The notes under the pieces: generated by a model
The model's input: the letters and a program-made list of their open reading frames with translations, nothing else
Databases searched by the model: none
Told to the model about the DNA's origin: nothing
Part shown: positions 32,465-40,222 of the stretch, piece by piece
How the letters are laid out: each line of letters starts with the position of its first letter
How positions within the stretch are numbered: the stretch's first letter is position 1
Origin: Plantactinospora endophytica
Lineage (GTDB): Bacteria; Actinomycetota; Actinomycetes; Mycobacteriales; Micromonosporaceae
Assembly: GCF_016862915.1 (NCBI RefSeq)
Contig: NZ_BONW01000002.1
Location: 372,001-436,000 of the forward strand
Length of the DNA stretch: 64,000 nt
Reading direction: 5' to 3'
Made by a program: the position numbers and the translations under genes

Positions 32465-33327
32465 GACAGCTCCTCCCCGCTCGGCGCGGGTGCGCCGACC
32501 AGCTCGACGAAGGCCTCCTCCAGGCTCCGGTCGCCCCGGACCTCGGCCAGCGGGCCGGCCGCCACCACCCGGCCACGGTCCATCACCCCGACCGAGTCGC
32601 AGACCTGCTCGACCAGCGCCATCACGTGACTGGAGAGCACCACCGAGCCGCCACCGGCGACGAACCGGCGCAGGATCGCCCGGATCGTCGCCGCCGACAC
32701 CGGGTCGACCGCCTCGAACGGCTCGTCCAGGACCAGCAGTCGGGGCGCGTGCAGCAGCGCGGTGGCCAGGCCGATCTTCTTGCGCATCCCGGCCGAGTAG
32801 CCGAGCACCAGGGTCCGCTCGGCGCGTTCGAGGTCGAGTACCCGGAGCAGTTCGTCGATCCGCCCGGTCAGCACCTCGGCCGGCATCCCCCGCAGCCGCC
32901 CGAAGTAGCCGAGCAGTTCCCGGCCGGTGAGCCGCTCCGGAAAGGCCAGCCCGTCCGGAAGTACCCCGACCTGGCGCTTCGCCTCGACCGGGTCCCGCCA
33001 GACGTCGACGCCGAAGATCTCGGCGCGGCCCGCGTCCGGGCGGAGCAGCCCGACCGCCATCGACAGGCTGGTGGTCTTGCCGGCACCGTTCGGGCCGACC
33101 AGGCCGAAGAACGAGCCGGCCGGCACGGTCAGCTCGACGGAGTCGGCGGCGGTGGTGTCGCCGAACCGCTTGGTCAGCCCGGTGAGCCGCAGTGCGGCCG
33201 GCCCGGCGACCTGCCCGGATGGCTGGGCGGGCCGCTCGGATGGCTTAGCTGCCCGCTCGGATGGCTCGGCGGCCCGGTCCGACGGCTGGGCTGCCCGGTC
33301 GGCCGGGAGTGGGGCGTCGATGTGCAT
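32449..33327 (-). CDS. ABC transporter ATP-binding protein
   Basis: 292 residues. Walker A is GPNGAGKTT (about residues 79-87), the signature is YSAGMRKKIGLA, Walker B is LLVLDEP and the switch His is in LSSHVM. The first 42 residues are a tandem PSDRAAQ/PSERAAK-type repeat, a low-complexity extension. ATG 33327 starts before these repeats; a start after them would give a typical ABC N-terminus (LRLTGLTKRFG), so the true start is uncertain. The intergenic region to the divergent kinase gene is 133 bp. Confidence 0.92.
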   Translation of the reverse strand: MHIDAPLPADRAAQPSDRAAEPSERAAKPSERPAQPSGQVAGPAALRLTGLTKRFGDTTAADSVELTVPAGSFFGLVGPNGAGKTTSLSMAVGLLRPDAGRAEIFGVDVWRDPVEAKRQVGVLPDGLAFPERLTGRELLGYFGRLRGMPAEVLTGRIDELLRVLDLERAERTLVLGYSAGMRKKIGLATALLHAPRLLVLDEPFEAVDPVSAATIRAILRRFVAGGGSVVLSSHVMALVEQVCDSVGVMDRGRVVAAGPLAEVRGDRSLEEAFVELVGAPAPSGEELSWLAS

Positions 33328-33460
33328 GGCACAAACGCTAGAAATTGCCGGCGGTGGCCGGAATGGGGCCGGATGCCGGGTGGGGGTGTAGCTAACCCCA
33401 CCCCTGCCCGGCGCCTTCCGGTACTGCCGCCGCCGGCCGGTACCGGCCAGACTGGGCGGC

Positions 33461-35395
33461 ATGACGACCAGAGCGGTACGCCGCGCCGGCCTCGCCCTCC
33501 TGCACGGGATGGCGCTGGCCGGGCTGGGCGTGCCCGGGGCGGCAGCGCTGCTGGTGGTCCACCTGGCGTTCTTCGTACCGGGGTTCGGGCTCGGCCTACT
33601 TCCCCTGGTGCCGCTGCCGATCCTGGCCGGGCGGCCGCTGACCGACCTGGTACGGCGGCTGGCCGCAGCCGGCTCCGGAACGCCGCTCGGGTCGCCGTAC
33701 CGGCCCCGGCCGGCGCCGCTCGAACCGGAGGCGGACGGCCGCTATCCGCACCACAACCGGCTCTACCGCCACTCCTGGATGCCCCGGTTCCTCCGGCTGC
33801 TGGACTGGCTGCTCGGTGATCCGGCCACCTTCCGCGACCTGGGCTGGATGACCCTCACCCCGGCGGTCGGGCTGCTGCTCGGCGGGCTGCCCGTCGCACT
33901 CGTCGGCGCCGGCGGCTGGTACGCGGTCAGCGCCGTCGACCGGCACTGGTGGGCGGTACCGGCCGGGCTCGCCGTCGCCGTCGCCGGACTGGCCGTGGCA
34001 CCGTGGCTGCGTACCCGGCACGTGCGGTGGACCCGCTGGTGGCTGGGCCCGACCCAGCGGCAGCCCGGCCGGCTCCGGGTCTGGTACGGCTTCCAGCTCC
34101 TGCTGCTGCTCCGGCTGCTCTGTCTGCTCGGCCTGAGCCTGCTCGCCCTGCCACTGGCGGCGATCTCCGCCGTCGCGCTGGTGCTGGCGTACGGGCTGGG
34201 CATCGTGGTGGTGTTGCCACCGTTGATCCAGAACCTGCGCTGGCTGCCGGAACTGCGCCGGGAACTGGCCGGGCGGTGGAGCGGGGTCGGAGTCGAGTCG
34301 CCGTACCTGCCCCGGCCCGGGTTGCCGGACCGCCGGCCGGACGGCCGCTACCAGGTCGGCAACAACCTCTACCAGACGGAACGCTGGGCGGCGTACAACG
34401 TGCGGCTGCGCTGGCTGGTCCGGGATCCGGCGAGCTGGCGGGACTTCGGCTGGCTGCTGCTCGACCCGGTCGTCGGCGGGCTGTCCCTGGCCGCCCCGCT
34501 GGCCGCGATCGGGTACGGCATCTTCGGCCTGGCGATGCCGAGGCTGTGGATGCTGGTCGGGGCGAAGCCGGCCGGCGGCACCGACTGGTACGCCTCGGTC
34601 GCCGGTGTCGACGCGGCGGCGATCCCGGTCGGGCTGGCCCTGGCCGCGCTCGGCCTGCTGGCCGCCCCGGCGGTGCTGCGCGGCAACGGCGGCTGGACCG
34701 CCCTGCTGCTCGCGCCGACCGCCAAGGCGAAGCTGGCGCTGCGGGTGCGGCGGCTCACCGAGACCCGGGCCGACGCCACCGAGAACCAGGCCGCCGAACT
34801 GCGCCGGATCGAACGGGACCTGCACGACGGTGCCCAGGCCCGGCTGGTCGCGATGGGGATCAACCTCGGCAACGTCGAGTACCTGATGGACAAGGACCCG
34901 GAGGCCGCCCGGGCGCTGCTGGCCGAGGCGCGGCAGGCGTCGGCCAAGGCGCTGACCGAACTGCGCGACCTGGTCCGGGGCATCCACCCGCCGGTACTCG
35001 CCGAACGCGGTCTGGTCGACGCCGTCCGGGCCCTCGCCCTGGACACGCCGGTCCGGACCGAGGTCACCGCCGAACTGCCCGGCCGGGCGGAACAGCCGAT
35101 CGAGTCGGCGGTCTACTTCGCGGTGAGCGAACTGCTGACCAACGCGGTGAAGCACGCCCGCGCCGCCCGGATCACCGTCGATCTCGGGTACGCCGACGGC
35201 CGGCTGCGGATCGTCGTCGCCGACGACGGGCGGGGCGGCGCCGACGGGTCCCGGGGCAGCGGACTGCGCGGCATCGCCCGGCGGCTCGGTACATTCGACG
35301 GCGTCGTCGACCTGAGCAGCCCGCCGGGCGGCCCGACGACAGTGATCCTGGAGGTACCGTGCGCGTTGTCCTCGCCGAGGACCTCTATCTCCTGA
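33461..35395 (+). CDS. Membrane sensor histidine kinase with duplicated sensor domain
   Basis: 644 residues. Two related membrane sensor modules (about residues 1-265 and 280-430) each carry an ADGRY/PDGRY...LY...D(P)A(T/S)(F/W)RD(L/F)GW motif and paired helices, so the sensor has been duplicated inside the protein. The HisKA_3 dimerisation domain contains RRIERDLHDGAQARLVAMG with the phospho-acceptor His. The HATPase region has ELLTNAVKHARA, VADDGRGG and SGLRGI. It pairs with the LuxR response regulator that overlaps its 3' end by 37 bp. Signal unknown; the adjoining ABC exporter is a candidate target. Confidence 0.93.
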   Translation: MTTRAVRRAGLALLHGMALAGLGVPGAAALLVVHLAFFVPGFGLGLLPLVPLPILAGRPLTDLVRRLAAAGSGTPLGSPYRPRPAPLEPEADGRYPHHNRLYRHSWMPRFLRLLDWLLGDPATFRDLGWMTLTPAVGLLLGGLPVALVGAGGWYAVSAVDRHWWAVPAGLAVAVAGLAVAPWLRTRHVRWTRWWLGPTQRQPGRLRVWYGFQLLLLLRLLCLLGLSLLALPLAAISAVALVLAYGLGIVVVLPPLIQNLRWLPELRRELAGRWSGVGVESPYLPRPGLPDRRPDGRYQVGNNLYQTERWAAYNVRLRWLVRDPASWRDFGWLLLDPVVGGLSLAAPLAAIGYGIFGLAMPRLWMLVGAKPAGGTDWYASVAGVDAAAIPVGLALAALGLLAAPAVLRGNGGWTALLLAPTAKAKLALRVRRLTETRADATENQAAELRRIERDLHDGAQARLVAMGINLGNVEYLMDKDPEAARALLAEARQASAKALTELRDLVRGIHPPVLAERGLVDAVRALALDTPVRTEVTAELPGRAEQPIESAVYFAVSELLTNAVKHARAARITVDLGYADGRLRIVVADDGRGGADGSRGSGLRGIARRLGTFDGVVDLSSPPGGPTTVILEVPCALSSPRTSIS

Positions 35396-36015
35396 GGGAC
35401 GGCCTGTCCCGGATGCTGACCGCGCACGGCTTCGACGTGGTGGCAGCGGTGGAGACCGGTCCGGAGCTGCTGGCGGCGTTACTGGAGCTACGCCCCGACG
35501 TGGCGGTGGTGGACGTACGCCTGCCGCCGACCCAGACCGACGAGGGTCTCCAGGCCGCGCTGGCCGCCCGTCGGGAGGTACCGGGCCTGCCGGTGCTGGT
35601 GCTCTCCCAGCACGTCGAGCAGCTCTACGCCCGGGAACTGCTCGCCGACGGCACCGGTGGGGTCGGCTACCTGCTCAAGGACCGGGTCTTCAACGCGGAA
35701 CAGTTCGTCGACGCGGTACGCCGGGTGGCCGGCGGCGGGATGGCGATGGACCCGGACGTGATCGCCAAGCTGCTCGCCCGGAGCGGCCGGGACGCGCCGA
35801 TCGCCCGGCTGACGCCCCGGGAGCGGGAGGTGCTGGAGCTGATGGCCGAGGGGCGGTCCAACAGTGCGATCGGGCAGCGGCTCTACCTCAGCGAGAGCGC
35901 GGTCGGCAAGCACACCGCCAGCATCTTCGGCAAACTCGACCTGGCACCGTCGGACGACGACAACCGCCGGGTGCTGGCCGTGCTGGCATACCTGAACGGC
36001 GCGGCCGGCGGTTGA
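35359..36015 (+). CDS. NarL/LuxR-family response regulator
   Basis: 218 residues. MRVVLAEDLYLLRDG gives the acidic pocket; VAVVDVRLPP holds the phosphorylated Asp (about residue 53); LLKDRV holds the conserved Lys. The C-terminal LuxR helix-turn-helix is LTPREREVLELMAEGRSNSA...SESAVGKHTASIF. GTG 35359 lies inside the kinase gene, four bases after GGAGG (35350-35354), so translation is coupled. It is the output partner of the upstream kinase. Confidence 0.95.
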   Translation: MRVVLAEDLYLLRDGLSRMLTAHGFDVVAAVETGPELLAALLELRPDVAVVDVRLPPTQTDEGLQAALAARREVPGLPVLVLSQHVEQLYARELLADGTGGVGYLLKDRVFNAEQFVDAVRRVAGGGMAMDPDVIAKLLARSGRDAPIARLTPREREVLELMAEGRSNSAIGQRLYLSESAVGKHTASIFGKLDLAPSDDDNRRVLAVLAYLNGAAGG

Positions 36016-36096
36016 CGCCGGACTCTCCTGCCTGGCAGACGTCGGGCTCCTGCTTGGCATACCTGGGCGGCGCTGCCGGCGGTTGACGCCGGACTC
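35984..36096. repeat. Imperfect duplication of the 3' end of the response-regulator gene
   Basis: 35984-36025 (last codons plus stop of the response regulator) recurs at 36055-36096 with a 71-bp period and 39 of 42 bases identical, including GGCGGTTGACGCCGGACTC. The second copy is non-coding. Confidence 0.85.
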
Positions 36097-36173
36097 GTGT
36101 GCCGGTCGCCTGGCCGGCGGCTCCGAAGCTGGCCGGCGGCTCCGGCGAGTGTGCCGTGCGCCCGGCTGGCGGC

Positions 36174-36365
36174 TCAGGAGAGTTCGATGATGGCGTCGCC
36201 GATCTCGGCGGGGGTCTGGAACCGCTCGACCGGCAGCGACTGGAGCAGTTTGAGGGTCTGGGTGTCGACGCCGGTCTCCTGGGCCCAGCGGACCAGGTCC
36301 TCCTTTGACACCGGGTAGTCCAGTCCGGCCAGCGACTCCTGGAACTGGATCGCGTTCACTCCCAT
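36174..36365 (-). CDS. DUF2795-family small protein
   Basis: 63 residues: MGVNAIQFQESLAGLDYPVSKEDLVRWA continuing LPVERFQTPAEIGDAI. This matches DUF2795, a small helical domain common in actinobacteria and sometimes stress-linked. ATG 36365 is chosen. Function unknown. It is convergent with the response-regulator gene across the duplicated segment. Confidence 0.88.
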   Translation of the reverse strand: MGVNAIQFQESLAGLDYPVSKEDLVRWAQETGVDTQTLKLLQSLPVERFQTPAEIGDAIIELS

Positions 36366-36440
36366 ACCCGGTCGATTACCCAGTCCTGCCCCAACCACAC
36401 CACGGGTTTACCCGGGTGGTGTCCGGGGTAGCCGCCGCTC

Positions 36441-37700
36441 ATGCAGGTTCACCGGCTCGGGGCCCCGGACGACTTCGACCCGCTGCTGGAACGGATCGGC
36501 TCGGCCCGGATCGTGATGCTGGGCGAGGCGAGCCACGGCACGTACGACTACTACCGGCTGCGTGAGCAGGTGACCCGACGACTGATCGCCGAGTGCGGGT
36601 TCTCCTTCGTGGCGGTGGAGGGCGACTGGCCGGACTGCGACCTGGTGCACCGCTCGGTGGTCGCCGCCCCGGACGCCGACGACGACCCGCAGCGCGCGCT
36701 GGAGCGGTTCGAGCGGTGGCCGACCTGGATGTGGTCGAACGCCGAGGTGGCCCGGTTCTGCCGGTGGCTACGGGCGTGCAACGCCGACCGGCCGGCGGAA
36801 CGGCGGGTCGGCTTCCACGGGCTCGACGTCTACAGCCTGTGGGACTCGATGCAGGCGATCCTGGACTACCTGGGCGAGGAGGACCCGGCGTCGCTGGAGG
36901 CCGCCCAGGAGGCGTACCGGTGCTTCGAGCCGTACGGCACCCGGATCGAGGAGTACGGGCTGGCCAGCCGGTTCGTCTCGGCCCGCTGCGAGGCCGAGGT
37001 GGTACGGCTGCTGGCACGTACCCGGGAACGGGCCGCCGCCGACGGCGCGGACGCCTTCTCGGCCTGGCAGAACGCGGCGGTGGTGGCCGGCGCGGAGAAG
37101 TACTACCGGGCGATGGTGGGCGGCGGACCGCAGTCCTGGAACGTCCGGGACACCCACATGGTCGAGACCCTGGATCGACTGCTGGACCGGTACGGCCCCC
37201 GGTCGCGGGCGATCGTCTGGGCGCACAACACGCACGTCGGGGACGCCCGGGCCACCGACATGACCAGGGACGGGATGGTCAACGTCGGCCAGCTCGCCCG
37301 TGAGCGGTACGGCGCCGACGACGTGGTGCTGGTCGGCTTCGGCAGTTACCAGGGCAGCGTGGTCGCCGCCAACCGCTGGGGCGCGCCGGCCGAGGTGATG
37401 ACCGTGCCGGTGGCCCGGGCCGGGTCGCTGGAGGAGCGGCTGCACCGCATGCTGCCCGAACGCGCCCTGCTGGTGGTGCCGCCGCCCGGCGACCGGCCGG
37501 ACTGGCTGGACGAGGAGGCCGACCACCGGGCGATCGGGGTGGTCTACGACCCGTCGTTCGAGGCGTGGGGCAACTACGTGCCGACCCGGCTCGGCGACCG
37601 GTACGACGCCTTCATCTGGTGCGACCACACCACGGCGCTGCACCCGCTGCCGGCGGTGGCCGCACCCGGCGAACTGGAGACGTACCCGTCCGGGGTCTGA
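36441..37700 (+). CDS. Erythromycin-esterase-family protein
   Basis: 419 residues. IVMLGEASHGTYDYYRLREQ, VAVEGDWPDC and IVWAHNTHVGDARATDM are the three blocks holding the His/Glu active-site residues of the EreA/EreB family. Ere enzymes hydrolyse the macrolactone ring of erythromycin, but most chromosomal members have unknown substrates, so resistance should not be assumed. Start ATG 36441. Downstream it is convergent with the MarR-GNAT fusion gene. Confidence 0.9.
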   Translation: MQVHRLGAPDDFDPLLERIGSARIVMLGEASHGTYDYYRLREQVTRRLIAECGFSFVAVEGDWPDCDLVHRSVVAAPDADDDPQRALERFERWPTWMWSNAEVARFCRWLRACNADRPAERRVGFHGLDVYSLWDSMQAILDYLGEEDPASLEAAQEAYRCFEPYGTRIEEYGLASRFVSARCEAEVVRLLARTRERAAADGADAFSAWQNAAVVAGAEKYYRAMVGGGPQSWNVRDTHMVETLDRLLDRYGPRSRAIVWAHNTHVGDARATDMTRDGMVNVGQLARERYGADDVVLVGFGSYQGSVVAANRWGAPAEVMTVPVARAGSLEERLHRMLPERALLVVPPPGDRPDWLDEEADHRAIGVVYDPSFEAWGNYVPTRLGDRYDAFIWCDHTTALHPLPAVAAPGELETYPSGV

Positions 37701-37710
37701 CGGCGCACAA

Positions 37711-37790
37711 CGATCACCCGACCTCATCGACGGCGCCGGTGCCGGAACCGGCGATCACCCGACCTCCTCGACCGCGCTGGTGCCGGAACC
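37711..37790. repeat. Imperfect duplication of the 3' end of the MarR-GNAT gene
   Basis: The coding 3' end with stop (37752-37790) recurs immediately downstream on the gene's strand at 37711-37749; 36 of 39 bases match with a 41-bp period. It would encode SGTGAVDEVG after SGTSAVEEVG if read through. Confidence 0.85.
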
Positions 37791-39038
37791 TTCGCGGGAC
37801 TCCCAGGACCAGGTCTCGTCGAGCCGCAGCCGACCGTCCGGCAGCACGGAGATCCGGCTGACGCAGTGCCCGCCGGAGGTCTGGCCGGAGCGGTTGAGCT
37901 GCACGTAGCGGAAGTCGAGGGTGTCGCCGTCCCGGGTGCCGAGCAGGTGCCCGGTGCGGATCTCGCCCCCGGTGTACGTCGCGGAGATCTGTCCGCCGCG
38001 CTCCCGGTAGTCGAAGACGGTGGCGGCGCCGACCTCGCCGCCGTCGACCTCGCCGACCGCCCGGAACCGCCGACCGTCGAGCGAGGGCAGCGATTTCCCG
38101 GGTACGTCCCCGGCGACGTCCCGCGCGAAGCAGACCTGGTTGTAGGGGCTGTCGCCGTACGGGGGGATCTCCTGGTAGCCGGCGGAGCGGTAGAGCGACG
38201 CCGCCTCGGCGAGTACCCGGTGGGTGCCGAGCCGCACGGTGTGCAGCCCTCGGTCCACCGCCTGCCGTTCCAGCTCGCCGAGCAGCCGGCGGCCCAGCCC
38301 CGACCCGCGCGCGTCGGCGTGCACCCACAGGTGGCACAGCTCGGCGACGCCGGGACCGAGGGTCCGGATCCCGCCGCAGCCGATCGGCCGCCCCTGCTCG
38401 TACGCGACCAGGAAAGCGCCGCCGGCACCGCTGACCTCGGCCGGATCCACCAGCGCCCGGCGGTCGTAGCCCTCGGGGAACCGGGTCGACAGCTCGGTGG
38501 CGTACTCGGTCAGGGCCTGCCGGGCGGCGGTCCCGTCGGCGTCGACGACCTCGACGGTGACGGCGGCCAGCCGCAGCAGTCGGCGGGTCCGCTGCTGCGC
38601 GGCGATCAGCTCGGCCCGCTGGGCGGGGGTGAGCGGCGCCAGCAGTTCCCCGGCGGCGGCGGTGGAGCGCCGGTCGAGTTCGGCGAGTTCGGCGGCGCCG
38701 GCCCCGGTCAGCTCGGCGACCCGGACCCGGCCGTCCGTCTCGTGCGGCCGAAGCTGGACCAGCCCCTGCGCCTCCAGCGAACGCAGGGACCGGCTCAGAT
38801 AGCCGGAGTCCCAACCGAGCCGGGTACGCAGGTCCCGGACCGACACTCCGCCGCTACGGCCACCAGCCGACGCCGCGCCGCTGCCGATCTCGTAGAGCAG
38901 CCGGGCCTCGCCGAGCGGGCGGTCCTGTCCGAGATAACGGTCGGTGAGCAGGCCGATCCGCTGCGAGTAGTAGCGGTTGAAGTCACGGACCGACCGGGCC
39001 TGCCCGGTGATCTCCGTCGTGTCGCTGGCAGCCGTCAT
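37755..39038 (-). CDS. MarR regulator fused to GNAT acetyltransferase and a C-terminal beta domain
   Basis: 427 residues in three parts. Residues 1-150 are a MarR winged helix (RSVRDFNRYYSQRIGLL, VRDLRTRLGWDSGYLSRSLRSLEAQGLV). Residues about 160-295 are a GNAT domain (LCHLWVHADARGSGLGRRLLGELE, the acetyl-CoA loop, and ASLYRSAGYQEI). Residues about 300-427 are a beta domain (GEVGAATVFDYRERG, GTRDGDTLDFRYVQLN, HCVSRISVLPDGRLRL) usually found as a separate small protein. Start ATG 39038: TATAGT ends seven bases before it, so the mRNA may be leaderless. It lies just downstream of the siderophore operon in the same direction. Confidence 0.88.
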   Translation of the reverse strand: MTAASDTTEITGQARSVRDFNRYYSQRIGLLTDRYLGQDRPLGEARLLYEIGSGAASAGGRSGGVSVRDLRTRLGWDSGYLSRSLRSLEAQGLVQLRPHETDGRVRVAELTGAGAAELAELDRRSTAAAGELLAPLTPAQRAELIAAQQRTRRLLRLAAVTVEVVDADGTAARQALTEYATELSTRFPEGYDRRALVDPAEVSGAGGAFLVAYEQGRPIGCGGIRTLGPGVAELCHLWVHADARGSGLGRRLLGELERQAVDRGLHTVRLGTHRVLAEAASLYRSAGYQEIPPYGDSPYNQVCFARDVAGDVPGKSLPSLDGRRFRAVGEVDGGEVGAATVFDYRERGGQISATYTGGEIRTGHLLGTRDGDTLDFRYVQLNRSGQTSGGHCVSRISVLPDGRLRLDETWSWESREGSGTSAVEEVG

Positions 39039-39039
39039 T

Positions 39040-39059
39040 TCTCTGACTATAGTCAGAGA
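39040..39059. promoter_or_regulatory. 20-bp perfect palindrome and leaderless promoter of the MarR-GNAT gene
   Basis: TCTCTGACTA followed by TAGTCAGAGA forms a perfect palindrome touching the MarR start and covering the decarboxylase stop codon (39053-39055). Its centre on the minus strand gives TATAGT as -10. Probable autorepressor site. Confidence 0.8.
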
Positions 39060-40222
39060 TTCCTCGGTCGGTGTTCCGGCACCCCGGTCCGGAACTCCGG
39101 CGGGTCGTGCATCAGGAAGTCCCGGTGGCTGATGTTCCAGGCGTACGCGCCGGCCAGCTCGAACACGATCGTGTCGCCGGCCGCGATCCGGCCCGGCGGC
39201 GGCAACCCGGCCGCGTCCGGCACCCGGGCCAGCACGTCCTTCGGAGTGCAGAGCTGCCCGACCACTGTCACCGGCCCCGCCCCGGTCACCGGCCGGGCGA
39301 ACGGGTACGGCCACCGCTCGCGGGGCAGCACGGTGAACGGCTGGGAGTGGCCCTTCGCGGCCGGGGTGCGGAACTGGTGCGTCCCGCCGGCCACCACCAC
39401 GAACCACTCGCCACCGGAGCGCTTCACGTCCAGCACCTCGGCCCGGTACCGCCCACAGTAGACGGTCAGCGCCCGGCCCGGCTCGACCCGCAACGTCCGG
39501 CCGGGATACCTGGCGAGCAGCTCGCCCAACGCGGCGCCGTACGCCGGCCAGTCGAAGCGGGCCGTCGGATCGGCGTAGTCGACAGCCATCCCGCCGCCGA
39601 CGTTCACCTCCCCGGCGTCGAGTTCGGCCACCGCCCACTCGACCACCGTCCGGGCCACCGAGGCGGCGCCGGGCGCGGCCAGCCCGCTGCCCAGATGGGC
39701 GTGCACGCCCCGGATCCGGATCCCGGGCAGGTCGAGCCGGGCACAGTCCCGGGCGTCCTGCGGGTCCATCCCGAACGGGCTGGGCCGGCCACCCATCACC
39801 AGCACCGCCTCGCCGACCGGCAACGGCAGGTTGACCCGGAGCAACACCTCGGCGACCGTACCCCGGGCGGCGGCCAGCCGGTCGAGCCGGAGCAGCTCGG
39901 TCGGGGACTCGACGTGGAACCGGCGTACCCCGGCGGCCAGTCCGGCGGCCAACTCGGCGTCGGTCTTGCCCGGCCCGCCGAACGCCGCCGCCGGAGTCTC
40001 CGGGAACACCTCGGCGAGGTGCCGCAGCTCGCCGCCGCTGGCCACCTCGAAGCCGTCGACGTGCGGCGCGAGGGTACGCAGGATGCCCGGATCCGGGTTC
40101 GCCTTCATCGCGTACAGCAGCTCGACGCCGGAAGGCAGAGCGGCCCGGATCGCCTCCGTCGAATCGGCCAGCCCGGCGAGGTCGTACCAGTAACTCGGCC
40201 GGTCCGGCGAAGAGGGATTCAC
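39053..40222 (-). CDS. PLP-dependent decarboxylase (fold type III) of a siderophore operon
   Basis: 389 residues of the Orn/DAP/Arg decarboxylase-2 family. ELLYAMKAN carries the PLP-binding Lys (residue 40); GFEVASGGEL, FHVESPTELLRL and GVHAHLGSG follow; the C-terminal barrel includes GQLCTPKDVLAR with the active-site Cys region. Homologous enzymes in non-NRPS siderophore clusters (SbnH, PvsE) decarboxylate an amino-acid unit, often after attachment. GTG 40222 overlaps the stop of the preceding synthetase gene (GTGA). It is the last biosynthetic gene; the following gene is the MarR fusion. Confidence 0.9.
   Translation of the reverse strand: MNPSSPDRPSYWYDLAGLADSTEAIRAALPSGVELLYAMKANPDPGILRTLAPHVDGFEVASGGELRHLAEVFPETPAAAFGGPGKTDAELAAGLAAGVRRFHVESPTELLRLDRLAAARGTVAEVLLRVNLPLPVGEAVLVMGGRPSPFGMDPQDARDCARLDLPGIRIRGVHAHLGSGLAAPGAASVARTVVEWAVAELDAGEVNVGGGMAVDYADPTARFDWPAYGAALGELLARYPGRTLRVEPGRALTVYCGRYRAEVLDVKRSGGEWFVVVAGGTHQFRTPAAKGHSQPFTVLPRERWPYPFARPVTGAGPVTVVGQLCTPKDVLARVPDAAGLPPPGRIAAGDTIVFELAGAYAWNISHRDFLMHDPPEFRTGVPEHRPRNL

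Noticed and set aside
30809-32629. 606-codon rightward frame opposite the ABC permease
   Set aside because: Its composition (Gln/Arg/Gly/Pro repeats) is that of an antisense frame; the reverse strand encodes a clean 12-span permease with start/stop overlap to its ATPase.
36441-37700. Macrolide resistance determinant
   Set aside because: It belongs to the erythromycin-esterase family, but chromosomal members often have other roles and no macrolide pathway or mobile context is nearby; resistance is not claimed.
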